Source: Flavobacteriales bacterium
GTDB taxonomy: Bacteria > Bacteroidota > Bacteroidia > Flavobacteriales_F > PHOS-HE28
Direction: 5' to 3'
Length of the DNA stretch: 64,000 nt
Assembly (NCBI GenBank): GCA_016715895.1
Contig: JADJXH010000003.1
Span: 1,598,501-1,662,500, forward strand
A program made the position numbers and the translations under genes. The notes under the pieces are model-generated. The model ran no database searches and was not told the origin of the DNA. It was given only the letters and a program-made list of their open reading frames with translations. Below, piece after piece: positions 1-7,251 of the stretch (its first letter is position 1; the number at the start of each line of letters is the position of its first letter).

Positions 1-1638
1 GACCTCGTGCACGGGGTGGCCGGAGCAGGCATCGGGGAAAGCCGTCCCCAACAGCACGGCCAGGGTGGGTGCGATGTCGGTGATGGAGGTGCGCCGCACG
101 ACCTCGCCGGGCCGAATGCCCTGGCCATAGAAGAGGATGGGCACGTGGGTGTCGTAGGTCCATGGGCTTCCGTGCGTGGTGCCCCTTCCGTCGGACCAGT
201 CCTCGCGTTCGAAGTATCCGGGTCGCAGCACGTAGCACACGTCCCCGCTCCGCGCAGGCATGAAGCCCTGCTGGACCATGGCCCGGATGCCGCCTGGATA
301 GGCCGTTCGCACAAGGTCGTCGGAGGTGAGGGCCTCGGCCACGAGCGGTTCGGACAGGAGGGCATCCGCCGCCAGGCGCCGCATCGCTGCGGGATCGACC
401 TTGCGGGCCTTCATCAGGGAGTCGTTCAACCAGACCTGGTCGTTCATCAGGCGGCGCACCCAATCGCCATCGCCATGGCGTTCGGCGATGGCCCGTTCGA
501 TCGCGGCCTCCAGGCGCGCGACGGGCACATAGCCGGCGCTGCCCTTCAGGTCCCGCAGGTAGGCGGGCACGTCCACCGCGCCATGATCGGCGGTGAGGAA
601 GACCGTGTAGCGGCCCGCCCCCACACGCTCGTCCAAGGCCTTCAGCAGGCGGGCCAGCTCGCGGTCCAGGCGCAGGTACATGTCCTCGATCTCCAAGGCG
701 CGGGGGCCCATGCGATGGCCGAGCAGGTCGGGCGAACTGTAGCTCACGGCCAGCAGGTCGGGAATGGCGTCACGCCCCAGGCCCTCTCCTTCCAGGGCCG
801 CCAGGGCGGCATCGGTGAGCAGGGTGTTGCCGGCGGGCACGTAGCCGATGAGGCCCGTGTTGGCCCCGTTGGCCGAGAGCGCGGCGAGGTCCTGCGGCAA
901 TGTGGCCGAGGCGGCGCCGTTCAGCGGGATCTCGTACGGGTTGTCGTCCGGCAGGGCCTGGTGATAGCGCTCGCGCGGAAGCAGCAGGTCCCAGGTGCTC
1001 TTCAGGTATGACGCGGCGAGCCTCCGGCCATTGAACGTCGCGAGCCAGGCCGGCAGGGAATCCGCATACCACCGGCTGGTGACGAAGGCCCCTTCCGCTC
1101 CACCGGCGAACCAGTAGGCCGCATCGCCCGTGCGGCCGATGGGCAGGATGGCGCCGCGATCCTTGATCGACAGGCCCAGCGTGATGCTGCGTCCGTCCGT
1201 GCGGCGCTCCAGCTCATCGGCGATGGTGGTGCTGAGGAGGTTCAACGGCGAGCGGGCCGCACCCGAGGCCGCACCGACCACGGTGGACGATGGATCCTCC
1301 GCGCAATAGCGCACCCGGCCGCTGGCGCGGTCCACCAGGTCATTGCCCGTGATGCCATGGTGGGACGGTGTGGTGCCGGTGTACACACTGGCGTGGCCGG
1401 GCCCGGTCACCGTGGGCATGTAGGGGAAGTGTGCGTTCCGCAGGAAAGCCCCTTCACCCACCAGGCGTTTGAAGCCACCCTCACCGAAGTTGTCCCAATA
1501 GCGGTAGATGAAGTCGGCGCGCATCTGGTCCACCACGATGCCCACCACCAGCTTGGGTGGGGCCTGCCAGGCGGGTTGCTGCGCGGCAACGGAGGATGCC
1601 AGGGCCAGGGCGATGCCGGGTAGGAGGACGCGGATCAT
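1..1638 (-). CDS. PafA-type alkaline phosphatase, 3' end outside window
   Basis: Secreted or periplasmic alkaline-phosphatase-superfamily enzyme releasing phosphate from monoesters; 546 residues are visible and the C-terminus lies beyond base 1. Residues 1-20 are a signal peptide ending in VAAQ. Metal ligand D37 sits in VVGIVVDQM, the presumed nucleophile T78 in PTVTGPGH and N99 in HGITGN. A later SIKDRGAILP motif carries the Lys and Arg that mark the monoesterase PafA subgroup (family knowledge). A C-terminal TADHGAVDVP metal motif is present. The ATG at 1638 overlaps the crcB stop as ATGA, so it is the last gene of the obgE operon. Phosphodiesterase/nucleotide pyrophosphatase is a less likely alternative because of the Lys/Arg pair. 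Confidence 0.88.
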   Translation of the reverse strand, partial: MIRVLLPGIALALASSVAAQQPAWQAPPKLVVGIVVDQMRADFIYRYWDNFGEGGFKRLVGEGAFLRNAHFPYMPTVTGPGHASVYTGTTPSHHGITGNDLVDRASGRVRYCAEDPSSTVVGAASGAARSPLNLLSTTIADELERRTDGRSITLGLSIKDRGAILPIGRTGDAAYWFAGGAEGAFVTSRWYADSLPAWLATFNGRRLAASYLKSTWDLLLPRERYHQALPDDNPYEIPLNGAASATLPQDLAALSANGANTGLIGYVPAGNTLLTDAALAALEGEGLGRDAIPDLLAVSYSSPDLLGHRMGPRALEIEDMYLRLDRELARLLKALDERVGAGRYTVFLTADHGAVDVPAYLRDLKGSAGYVPVARLEAAIERAIAERHGDGDWVRRLMNDQVWLNDSLMKARKVDPAAMRRLAADALLSEPLVAEALTSDDLVRTAYPGGIRAMVQQGFMPARSGDVCYVLRPGYFEREDWSDGRGTTHGSPWTYDTHVPILFYGQGIRPGEVVRRTSITDIAPTLAVLLGTAFPDACSGHPVHEV

Positions 1639-2003
1639 GCGGAGCGGGCGATGAGATGGAAGAGGGCGACGCCGGCGATGACGCTGACGGCGATGTTGGC
1701 CGCGACCAGCAGATGCTGGCCTTCGCGAAGCAGGAGGAAGTTCTCGTAGCTGAAGGTGCTGAAGGTGCTGAAGCCGCCGCAGAAGCCGGCGGCGAGGAAG
1801 GCCTTGAGCGCATCGCGCCCCTCCAGATGCGGGTGCAGGCGCAGCACGAGCCAGGCGAGCAGGGCGGTGGCCAGCAGGTTGGAGGCCAGGGTGGCCCAGG
1901 GGAAGGCACTTCGGAGGCCGAGAGCGAGCACCGCACGGCTGACGCCGAAACGGGCCACGCTGCCCAGCCCGCCGCCGAGGAAGACCGCCAGCCAGAGGTT
2001 CAT
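1635..2003 (-). CDS. crcB: Fluoride channel CrcB/Fluc
   Basis: Small integral membrane protein of 122 aa that exports fluoride as a dual-topology dimer (family knowledge). Four hydrophobic segments are visible. The sequence has the N-terminal GGGLGSVARF motif and the diagnostic GFCGGFSTFSTFSYE segment with its Phe/Ser-rich pore signature. A longer frame begins ten codons upstream, but the ATG at 2003 overlaps the upstream PAP2 stop as ATGA and gives the usual MNLWLAVFLGG start, so it is preferred. Its stop overlaps the phosphatase start the same way, so it is translationally coupled on both sides. No separate fluoride riboswitch is expected or seen here because it sits inside an operon. Confidence 0.93.
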   Translation of the reverse strand: MNLWLAVFLGGGLGSVARFGVSRAVLALGLRSAFPWATLASNLLATALLAWLVLRLHPHLEGRDALKAFLAAGFCGGFSTFSTFSYENFLLLREGQHLLVAANIAVSVIAGVALFHLIARSA

Positions 2004-2590
2004 ACCGAGCTCCGTTGTGCCAAGGCGCGCCACCGCAGCACGCCCCGAAAGATGGCGAAGAAGAGCGCTCCGACCGCCGCGCCGTAGAGCCCGCCCACGA
2101 GCACGTCACCCGGGTAGTGCACGCCGAGATAGATGCGGCTGTAGGCCACGAAGGCGGCCCAGCCCAGCAGCGCACCGGTGGCCCACACGGGTCTTCCCTG
2201 CAGGGCGCGCGCCACGAAGACCGCGATGGCGAAATGGTTGCTGGCGTGCGACGACACGAAGCCGAAGCGGCCGCCACAGTGGCCGTCCACCACCTGCACA
2301 AGCCCCTGCAGGGCGGGTTCATGGCAGGGACGCAGCCGCTGCACCGTGTTCTTGAACAGCACCACGCTGCCGCTGTCGCTGCAGAGGATCATCACGGCGA
2401 TCACCGGCAGGCACCAAGCGAAGGCGGTCCAGCCGTAGCGGCGCTGCAGCAGCACCAGCAGCAGGGCGTACACCGGGAACCAGGTGGGCATGGCCGAGGC
2501 CAGCACCATCACCCCGTCGGCCCAGGGGGCGTGCGCCCCGTTGATCGCCAGGAAGGCCGCGCGGTCCAGTTCGTCGAGGCGCTGGACCAT
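2000..2590 (-). CDS. PAP2-family membrane phosphatase
   Basis: Integral membrane phosphatase of 196 aa, probably acting on a lipid phosphate such as undecaprenyl pyrophosphate or phosphatidate (substrate is inference). The three PAP2 motifs are in order: K80-x6-R87-P88, the SSH motif ending at H115 (in place of the usual PSGH), and SR-x5-H158-x3-D162 in SRIYLGVHYPGDV. Five to six hydrophobic stretches surround them. The start at 2590 lies 2 bp after the obgE stop, and the end overlaps crcB as ATGA. An upstream in-frame extension overlaps obgE entirely and is not credible. Confidence 0.9.
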   Translation of the reverse strand: MVQRLDELDRAAFLAINGAHAPWADGVMVLASAMPTWFPVYALLLVLLQRRYGWTAFAWCLPVIAVMILCSDSGSVVLFKNTVQRLRPCHEPALQGLVQVVDGHCGGRFGFVSSHASNHFAIAVFVARALQGRPVWATGALLGWAAFVAYSRIYLGVHYPGDVLVGGLYGAAVGALFFAIFRGVLRWRALAQRSSV

Positions 2591-2592
2591 GG

Positions 2593-3615
2593 TCACACGC
2601 TCCACTCGGGGAACTCCGTGCGCTGCGCCACCGGACGGTGCAGGAGCGTCCACAACTTGTCCTTCAGCTCGTCGAGGCCGATGCCGGCCACGCTGCTGAT
2701 CAGCACACTGTCCACATCGGCGGGCAGCTCGCGGCGAAGCTCCTCCATCATCCCGCTGTCCAGCATGTCGCACTTGGTGACGGCCAGCAGGCGGTCCTTG
2801 TCCAGCAGTTCGGGGCTGTACTGTTTCAGTTCGTTCAACAGCACCTGGTAGTCGTGTCGGATGTCGGTGCTGTCGGCGGGGATCATGAACAGCAGCACGC
2901 TGTTGCGTTCGATGTGGCGCAGGAAGCGCAGGCCGAGACCGCGGCCTTCGTGCGCCCCTTCGATGATGCCGGGGATGTCGGCCATCACGAAGCTCTTGTG
3001 GTCGCGGTAGGGCACGATGCCGAGGTTGGGTGTCAGCGTGGTGAAGGCGTAGTCGGCGATCTTGGGCTTGGCGGCGGTGATGGCGGCCAGCAGGGTGCTC
3101 TTGCCGGCGTTGGGGAAGCCCACCAGGCCCACGTCGGCCAGCACCTTCAGCTCCATGGCCACCCACTGGCTGATGCCGGGTTCACCGGGTTGGGCGAAGC
3201 GCGGGGTCTGGTTGGTGCTGGTCTTGAAGTGCTGGTTGCCCAGGCCGCCGCGGCCGCCGGACAGCAGCACCACCTCCTCCCCGTCCTTCATCACCTCGGC
3301 CATCACCTCCTCCGTATCGCTGTTGCGCACCACGGTGCCCAGGGGCACTTCGATCACCACATCGCGGCCGGCCTTGCCGCTGCACTGGTTGGCGCCGCCG
3401 CTCTCGCCGTCGCCGGCGATCACGTGCTTGGTGTAGCGCAGGTGCAGCAGGGTCCACAGCTGGGCGTTGCCGCGCAGGATCACGTGCCCACCGCGGCCGC
3501 CGTCGCCGCCATCGGGACCGCCCTTGGGAATGTACTTCTCCCGGCGCAGATGGCGCGAGCCGGCGCCGCCCTTGCCGCTGCGGCACTCAATGCGGATGTG
3601 GTCGATGAAGTTCAC
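2593..3615 (-). CDS. obgE: GTPase Obg/CgtA
   Basis: Ribosome-associated GTPase acting in 50S maturation and stress signalling (family knowledge), 340 aa from the proposed GTG start at 3615. The N-terminal glycine-rich Obg fold (NFIDHIRI, PKGGPDGGDGGRGG) precedes a G domain with G1 GFPNAGKST at about residues 166-174, the G3 motif ADIPG, G4 TKCD and G5 SSVAG. An ATG-initiated extension to 3684 exists, but it would add 23 low-complexity residues before the conserved Obg start, so GTG is chosen. A GACCTTTG box (-7-like) lies at 3623-3630, 7 nt before the GTG. It is the first gene of a four-gene operon. Confidence 0.95.
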   Translation of the reverse strand: MNFIDHIRIECRSGKGGAGSRHLRREKYIPKGGPDGGDGGRGGHVILRGNAQLWTLLHLRYTKHVIAGDGESGGANQCSGKAGRDVVIEVPLGTVVRNSDTEEVMAEVMKDGEEVVLLSGGRGGLGNQHFKTSTNQTPRFAQPGEPGISQWVAMELKVLADVGLVGFPNAGKSTLLAAITAAKPKIADYAFTTLTPNLGIVPYRDHKSFVMADIPGIIEGAHEGRGLGLRFLRHIERNSVLLFMIPADSTDIRHDYQVLLNELKQYSPELLDKDRLLAVTKCDMLDSGMMEELRRELPADVDSVLISSVAGIGLDELKDKLWTLLHRPVAQRTEFPEWSV

Positions 3616-3622
3616 GGCGGCG

Positions 3623-3630
3623 CAAAGGTC
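3623..3630 (-). promoter_or_regulatory. Putative -7 box GACCTTTG for obgE operon
   Basis: Seven of eight positions match the Bacteroidota TAnnTTTG -7 consensus (GA instead of TA). It ends 7 nt before the GTG, which supports the GTG start and implies a very short or absent 5' leader. Confidence 0.45.
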
Positions 3631-3752
3631 GGCATTGGCGGAGGAAGGGGGGCGGGGGGGCGACCGGAGAAGCGAACTGACCACGTTGAAGGGTCACGCA
3701 AAATCCCGAACTTCAAGGCGCTGAACCGGTCCAGACAGCCCCCCAACGACAC

Positions 3753-3941
3753 ATGACCACGCGCCGCAAGAAGACCAAAGCGGAACTGGAGCGCATGCTC
3801 GAGAACGGCACGCTCACCACCCACGAGGATAAACTCCAGTACCTCATGAAGGTAAGAGGGTGGAGCCGACGGGACGCCGAGTACCACCTCCAAGGGCCGC
3901 CGATCACTGTACGTGACGGGAAAAAGATCCACTACGACTGA
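3753..3941 (+). CDS. Small basic protein of unknown function (62 aa)
   Basis: No family recognised. The 62-residue product is rich in Lys, Arg and Glu, starts MTTRRKKTKAELERM and has a probable amphipathic helix in the first half, then a WSRRDAEYHL segment. It is divergent from obgE. The varied, Lys-rich composition is unlike the Ala/Arg/Pro-rich antisense frames common here, and this supports a real gene. A nucleic-acid or ribosome-binding role is only a guess from charge. Confidence 0.5.
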   Translation: MTTRRKKTKAELERMLENGTLTTHEDKLQYLMKVRGWSRRDAEYHLQGPPITVRDGKKIHYD

Positions 3942-4320
3942 TACCGGACCTGCTTTCAGGCAGCGAGCAAACCGCGTCGAACAAGGGTATTCCCGGCCAC
4001 CAGCCAGCTTACCCTGGCAGCACCGTGCTGGAACCCGAACCAACGGCTCAGGATCGGGGTGTGACCGTGCCCATCACCGCTGAGGTCGGGGTTTCGCCCG
4101 CATGGACGCACCGGGGATGTTGCGTTCACTGTAACGGTCTGGGTCTGAAGAACACGGGCCCAACATCGCTCCGCAGATCCACGTCCCCTTGTTCATGCCG
4201 CCATGGAGCGGATCGGCTCAATTGGATAGCTGCTCTTTCGTTTTACTATTTATTAACATCAGACAGAATTCACTCGACTTTATCGCATCTTAGAAACCTG
4301 ATACTGCCATATTTCTCGAC
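3942..4320 (+). other. Intergenic region upstream of cas3
   Basis: 379 bp without a supported gene. Its last 110 bp (about 4210-4320) are clearly AT-richer than the surroundings, with TTTTACTATTTATTAAC near 4240-4256. This is the most likely place for the cas operon promoter. No clean TAnnTTTG box was found; TATTTCTC at 4310-4317 is a weak candidate. Confidence 0.5.
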
Positions 4321-6579
4321 ATGCAACCCATCGCGCACGCCGCCCAAGATGCCACTGGTCGCTGGCGTGAACCGCACGACCTGGAAGCACACATCCAAGG
4401 TGTCGCTGAACTGGCAGCGCGTTTTGCCAAAGAATTCAGCGGCCAAGAGATCGCCCGCCACGCCGCCCTGTGGCACGACCTCGGCAAATACCAGCCCCGC
4501 TGGCAGCAATTCATCCGCAAGGCCAGCGGCTACCAAGCCGATGCGCACATCGAGGACAAGCCGGGCCACCCGAACCACTCCACGGCTGGCGCGCTGCACG
4601 CTTGCGACCGCTACAAGAAGGAAGGAAGAGTGCTGGCCTACTTGATCGCAGGGCACCATGCCGGACTTAGCGATTGGAACACCGAGGATCATAGCCTACA
4701 AGCAAGACTTGAATTGGAAGCAAGTCGGGGCGAACTCACCGACAGCCTGAAGGGCGACATACCGGACAGCATATTACTACCGAGCGCACCGCCACCGGAC
4801 CTGAAGACGATACCCGGCAAAGCGCATGGCTTCGCTCTTTGGCTGCGCATGGTCTTCTCCTGTCTCGTGGATGCCGACTTCCTCGACACGGAAGGCTACA
4901 TGGACCCGGACAAGGCCAACGGGCGGGGTGGCTGGCCTTCGCTCGGTGAATTGAAAGAGCGCTTCGACGCCTATATGGCCGAAAAGGTGCGCGGTGCGAA
5001 GCCATCAACAGTGAACACACTGCGCGCGGGCATCCTTACGCAATGCCGAGCCAAGGCCACGAACGCACCTGGCCTGTTCTCACTCACTGTACCCACCGGC
5101 GGTGGCAAGACCCTATCCTCCCTAGCCTTCGCGTTGGACCACGCCAAGGCGCACGGGAAGAGCCGCATCATCTATGTGATACCCTACACGAGCATCATCG
5201 AGCAGACCGCCGATGAGTTCCGAAGGGCCTTTGGCGAACTCGGACACGCGGTGATCGAGCACCATAGCAACGCTGATGTGGCCGAGAACAAGGAAACGCC
5301 GAGCAGTCGGCTTGCTTGCGAGAATTGGGATGCGCCCATCGTGGTTACCACGAATGTGCAATTCTTCGAGTCGCTCTTTGCTGCCAAGACCAGCCGGTGC
5401 CGCAAGCTGCACAACATCGTGAACAGCGTGGTGGTCATCGACGAGGCGCAGATGCTGCACCCCGAGTTCCTGCAACCCACGCTGGATGTCCTCGACCTGC
5501 TCACCAAGTACTACGGTGTCAGCGTGGTGCTCAGCACGGCAACACAACCGGCGCTCGCTACTGTCACCGAATACACCGACCCGCAGAAACACATCCGCGG
5601 GCTGGATGGCGCCAGGGAATTGATGGACGACCCCGATGCGCTCTACCACGTGTTGAAGCGGGTGAATGTCCGCATGCCTGAGCAGATGGATACGCCTACC
5701 GCTTGGGAAGACCTTGCCGAGCGGTTGAAGACGCATGAGAGTGTGCTCGCCATCGTGAACATGCGGAAGCATGCGCATGAACTGCATGCCCTGATGCCGG
5801 AAGGCACCCTGCACCTATCCGCCCTCATGTGCGGAGCCCATCGCTCGGTGGTCATCGGCGACATCAAGCAACGCATCAAGGACAAGGTACCCACTCGAGT
5901 CGTGTCCACCCAACTGGTTGAAGCTGGTGTGGACCTTGACTTTCCAGTGGTTTACCGCGCCATGGCAGGTCTCGATTCCATCGCACAGGCGGCGGGGCGC
6001 TGCAATCGCGAAGGCACCCTGGAACGGGGTGAGGTCCATGTGTTCGTGCCACCACAAGCTTCACCACGTGGACTACTGCGCAAAGGCGAGGATGCCTGCC
6101 GTTCACTGCTGCACGGCTATGCGGGCGATCCACTGGACCGGGCACTGTTCAGCAAGTACTTCCAGCACCTCTACTACTCATGCGACCTGGACAGGCAACA
6201 CATCTGCGACCTGCTGAAAGTGGATGGAGCCACGCTGGCCGTGAGTTTCCGAAGCGCAGCGGACAAGTATCGGCTCATCGAGGACGAAGACCGTGTTTCC
6301 GTGGTGGTGCTGTACCGGGGAAAAGATGGCACGGATGTTACCGTGGACGACCTGTTGCGCACGCTGAAGAACAAAGGGCCCGAACGCTGGCTGATGCGAA
6401 AACTCCAACGCTACACGGTGAACGTCCATCGGCGCGATGCCCTGCGCTTGCTGGGCACCGGTGCCCTCACCGAGATGATACCCGGCCTCTTCGTGCAAAC
6501 CGCCGATGGCCTTTACCACCCGCACCTCGGCCTACAAACCGATGAAGTGCGCTTGACTCCTGAACACTACCTAGCCTGA
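4321..6579 (+). CDS. cas3: CRISPR nuclease-helicase Cas3 (type I-C)
   Basis: Interference effector, 752 aa: an ssDNA nuclease and 3'-5' helicase recruited by Cascade to degrade target DNA. The N-terminal HD nuclease domain shows H24, H52-D53 in ALWHDLGK, H86 in NHSTAG and H112-H113 in AGHHAG. The SF2 helicase follows with Walker A PTGGGKT at 258-264, a DEAQ box at 374-377, LSTATQP, QLVEAGVDLDFP and motif VI QAAGRCNR at 556-563. All catalytic motifs look intact. It is the first gene of the operon, 6 bp ahead of cas5c. The order that follows is the canonical I-C order. Confidence 0.97.
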   Translation: MQPIAHAAQDATGRWREPHDLEAHIQGVAELAARFAKEFSGQEIARHAALWHDLGKYQPRWQQFIRKASGYQADAHIEDKPGHPNHSTAGALHACDRYKKEGRVLAYLIAGHHAGLSDWNTEDHSLQARLELEASRGELTDSLKGDIPDSILLPSAPPPDLKTIPGKAHGFALWLRMVFSCLVDADFLDTEGYMDPDKANGRGGWPSLGELKERFDAYMAEKVRGAKPSTVNTLRAGILTQCRAKATNAPGLFSLTVPTGGGKTLSSLAFALDHAKAHGKSRIIYVIPYTSIIEQTADEFRRAFGELGHAVIEHHSNADVAENKETPSSRLACENWDAPIVVTTNVQFFESLFAAKTSRCRKLHNIVNSVVVIDEAQMLHPEFLQPTLDVLDLLTKYYGVSVVLSTATQPALATVTEYTDPQKHIRGLDGARELMDDPDALYHVLKRVNVRMPEQMDTPTAWEDLAERLKTHESVLAIVNMRKHAHELHALMPEGTLHLSALMCGAHRSVVIGDIKQRIKDKVPTRVVSTQLVEAGVDLDFPVVYRAMAGLDSIAQAAGRCNREGTLERGEVHVFVPPQASPRGLLRKGEDACRSLLHGYAGDPLDRALFSKYFQHLYYSCDLDRQHICDLLKVDGATLAVSFRSAADKYRLIEDEDRVSVVVLYRGKDGTDVTVDDLLRTLKNKGPERWLMRKLQRYTVNVHRRDALRLLGTGALTEMIPGLFVQTADGLYHPHLGLQTDEVRLTPEHYLA

Positions 6580-6585
6580 ACCGCC

Positions 6586-7251
6586 ATGAAGACCTATTGC
6601 CTTGAAGTGACCGGCGATTACGCCTGCTTCACCCGCCCCGAAATGAAGGTGGAGCGTGTGAGCTACGATGTGATCACACCCTCCGCCGCACGCGCCGTGT
6701 TCGAGTCCATCCTGTGGAAACCCGCCATCCGCTGGCATGTGCGCAAAGTGGAAGTGCTCAAACCTATTCGCTGGATGAGTTTGAGGCGAAACGAAGTGGC
6801 CAGCGTGGTAAGCACCCGCAATGTGGAAACAGCCATGAAGACCGGTCGCGGCGACCTTGGCCTCTATATCGAGGACGACCGACAGCAACGCGCCGGACTC
6901 TTCCTGCGGGATGTGGCCTATCGGCTTCATGCCGACCTGGAGTTCCTGCGTGACAAGGACAAGGAGGGCAATGCGCGTAAATACGAGGAGATGTTCGAGC
7001 GGCGCGCAGCAAAGGGCCAGTGTGTGAACCAGCCCTACCTCGGCTGCCGTGAGTTCGCCGCACACTTCCGACTGGTGGAGAATGCGGCCAAGGAGCCTGC
7101 ACCCATCGGTATGGACGAAAAGCTCGGTTACATGCTGCACGACCTGGACTTCACGAACCCCAGCGACCCGCAGCCCAAGTTCTTCAAGGCCGAAGTCGTT
7201 GGTGGTGTCATGCTCGTTCCCGATTTGAACCACAACACCGTACGCGCATGA
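6586..7251 (+). CDS. cas5c: Cas5c (Cas5d) pre-crRNA endoribonuclease and Cascade subunit
   Basis: 221 aa. In type I-C this Cas5 replaces Cas6: it cuts the repeat hairpin and stays bound to the crRNA 5' handle (family knowledge). The N-terminal ferredoxin-like fold is visible as YCLEVTGDYACFTRPEMKVE, followed by the family stretch SYDVITPSAARAVFESILWKP and a C-terminal PKFFKAEVVGGVM segment. Its stop overlaps the cas8c start as ATGA, so translation is coupled. Catalytic residues were not assigned because no alignment was run. Confidence 0.95.
   Translation: MKTYCLEVTGDYACFTRPEMKVERVSYDVITPSAARAVFESILWKPAIRWHVRKVEVLKPIRWMSLRRNEVASVVSTRNVETAMKTGRGDLGLYIEDDRQQRAGLFLRDVAYRLHADLEFLRDKDKEGNARKYEEMFERRAAKGQCVNQPYLGCREFAAHFRLVENAAKEPAPIGMDEKLGYMLHDLDFTNPSDPQPKFFKAEVVGGVMLVPDLNHNTVRA

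Noticed and set aside
7..1011. Long plus-strand open frame of 334 codons
   Set aside because: It is the antisense of the PafA-type phosphatase, which has all its catalytic motifs. The plus-strand product is His/Gly/Gln-rich without a recognisable domain, as expected for antisense of a GC-rich gene.
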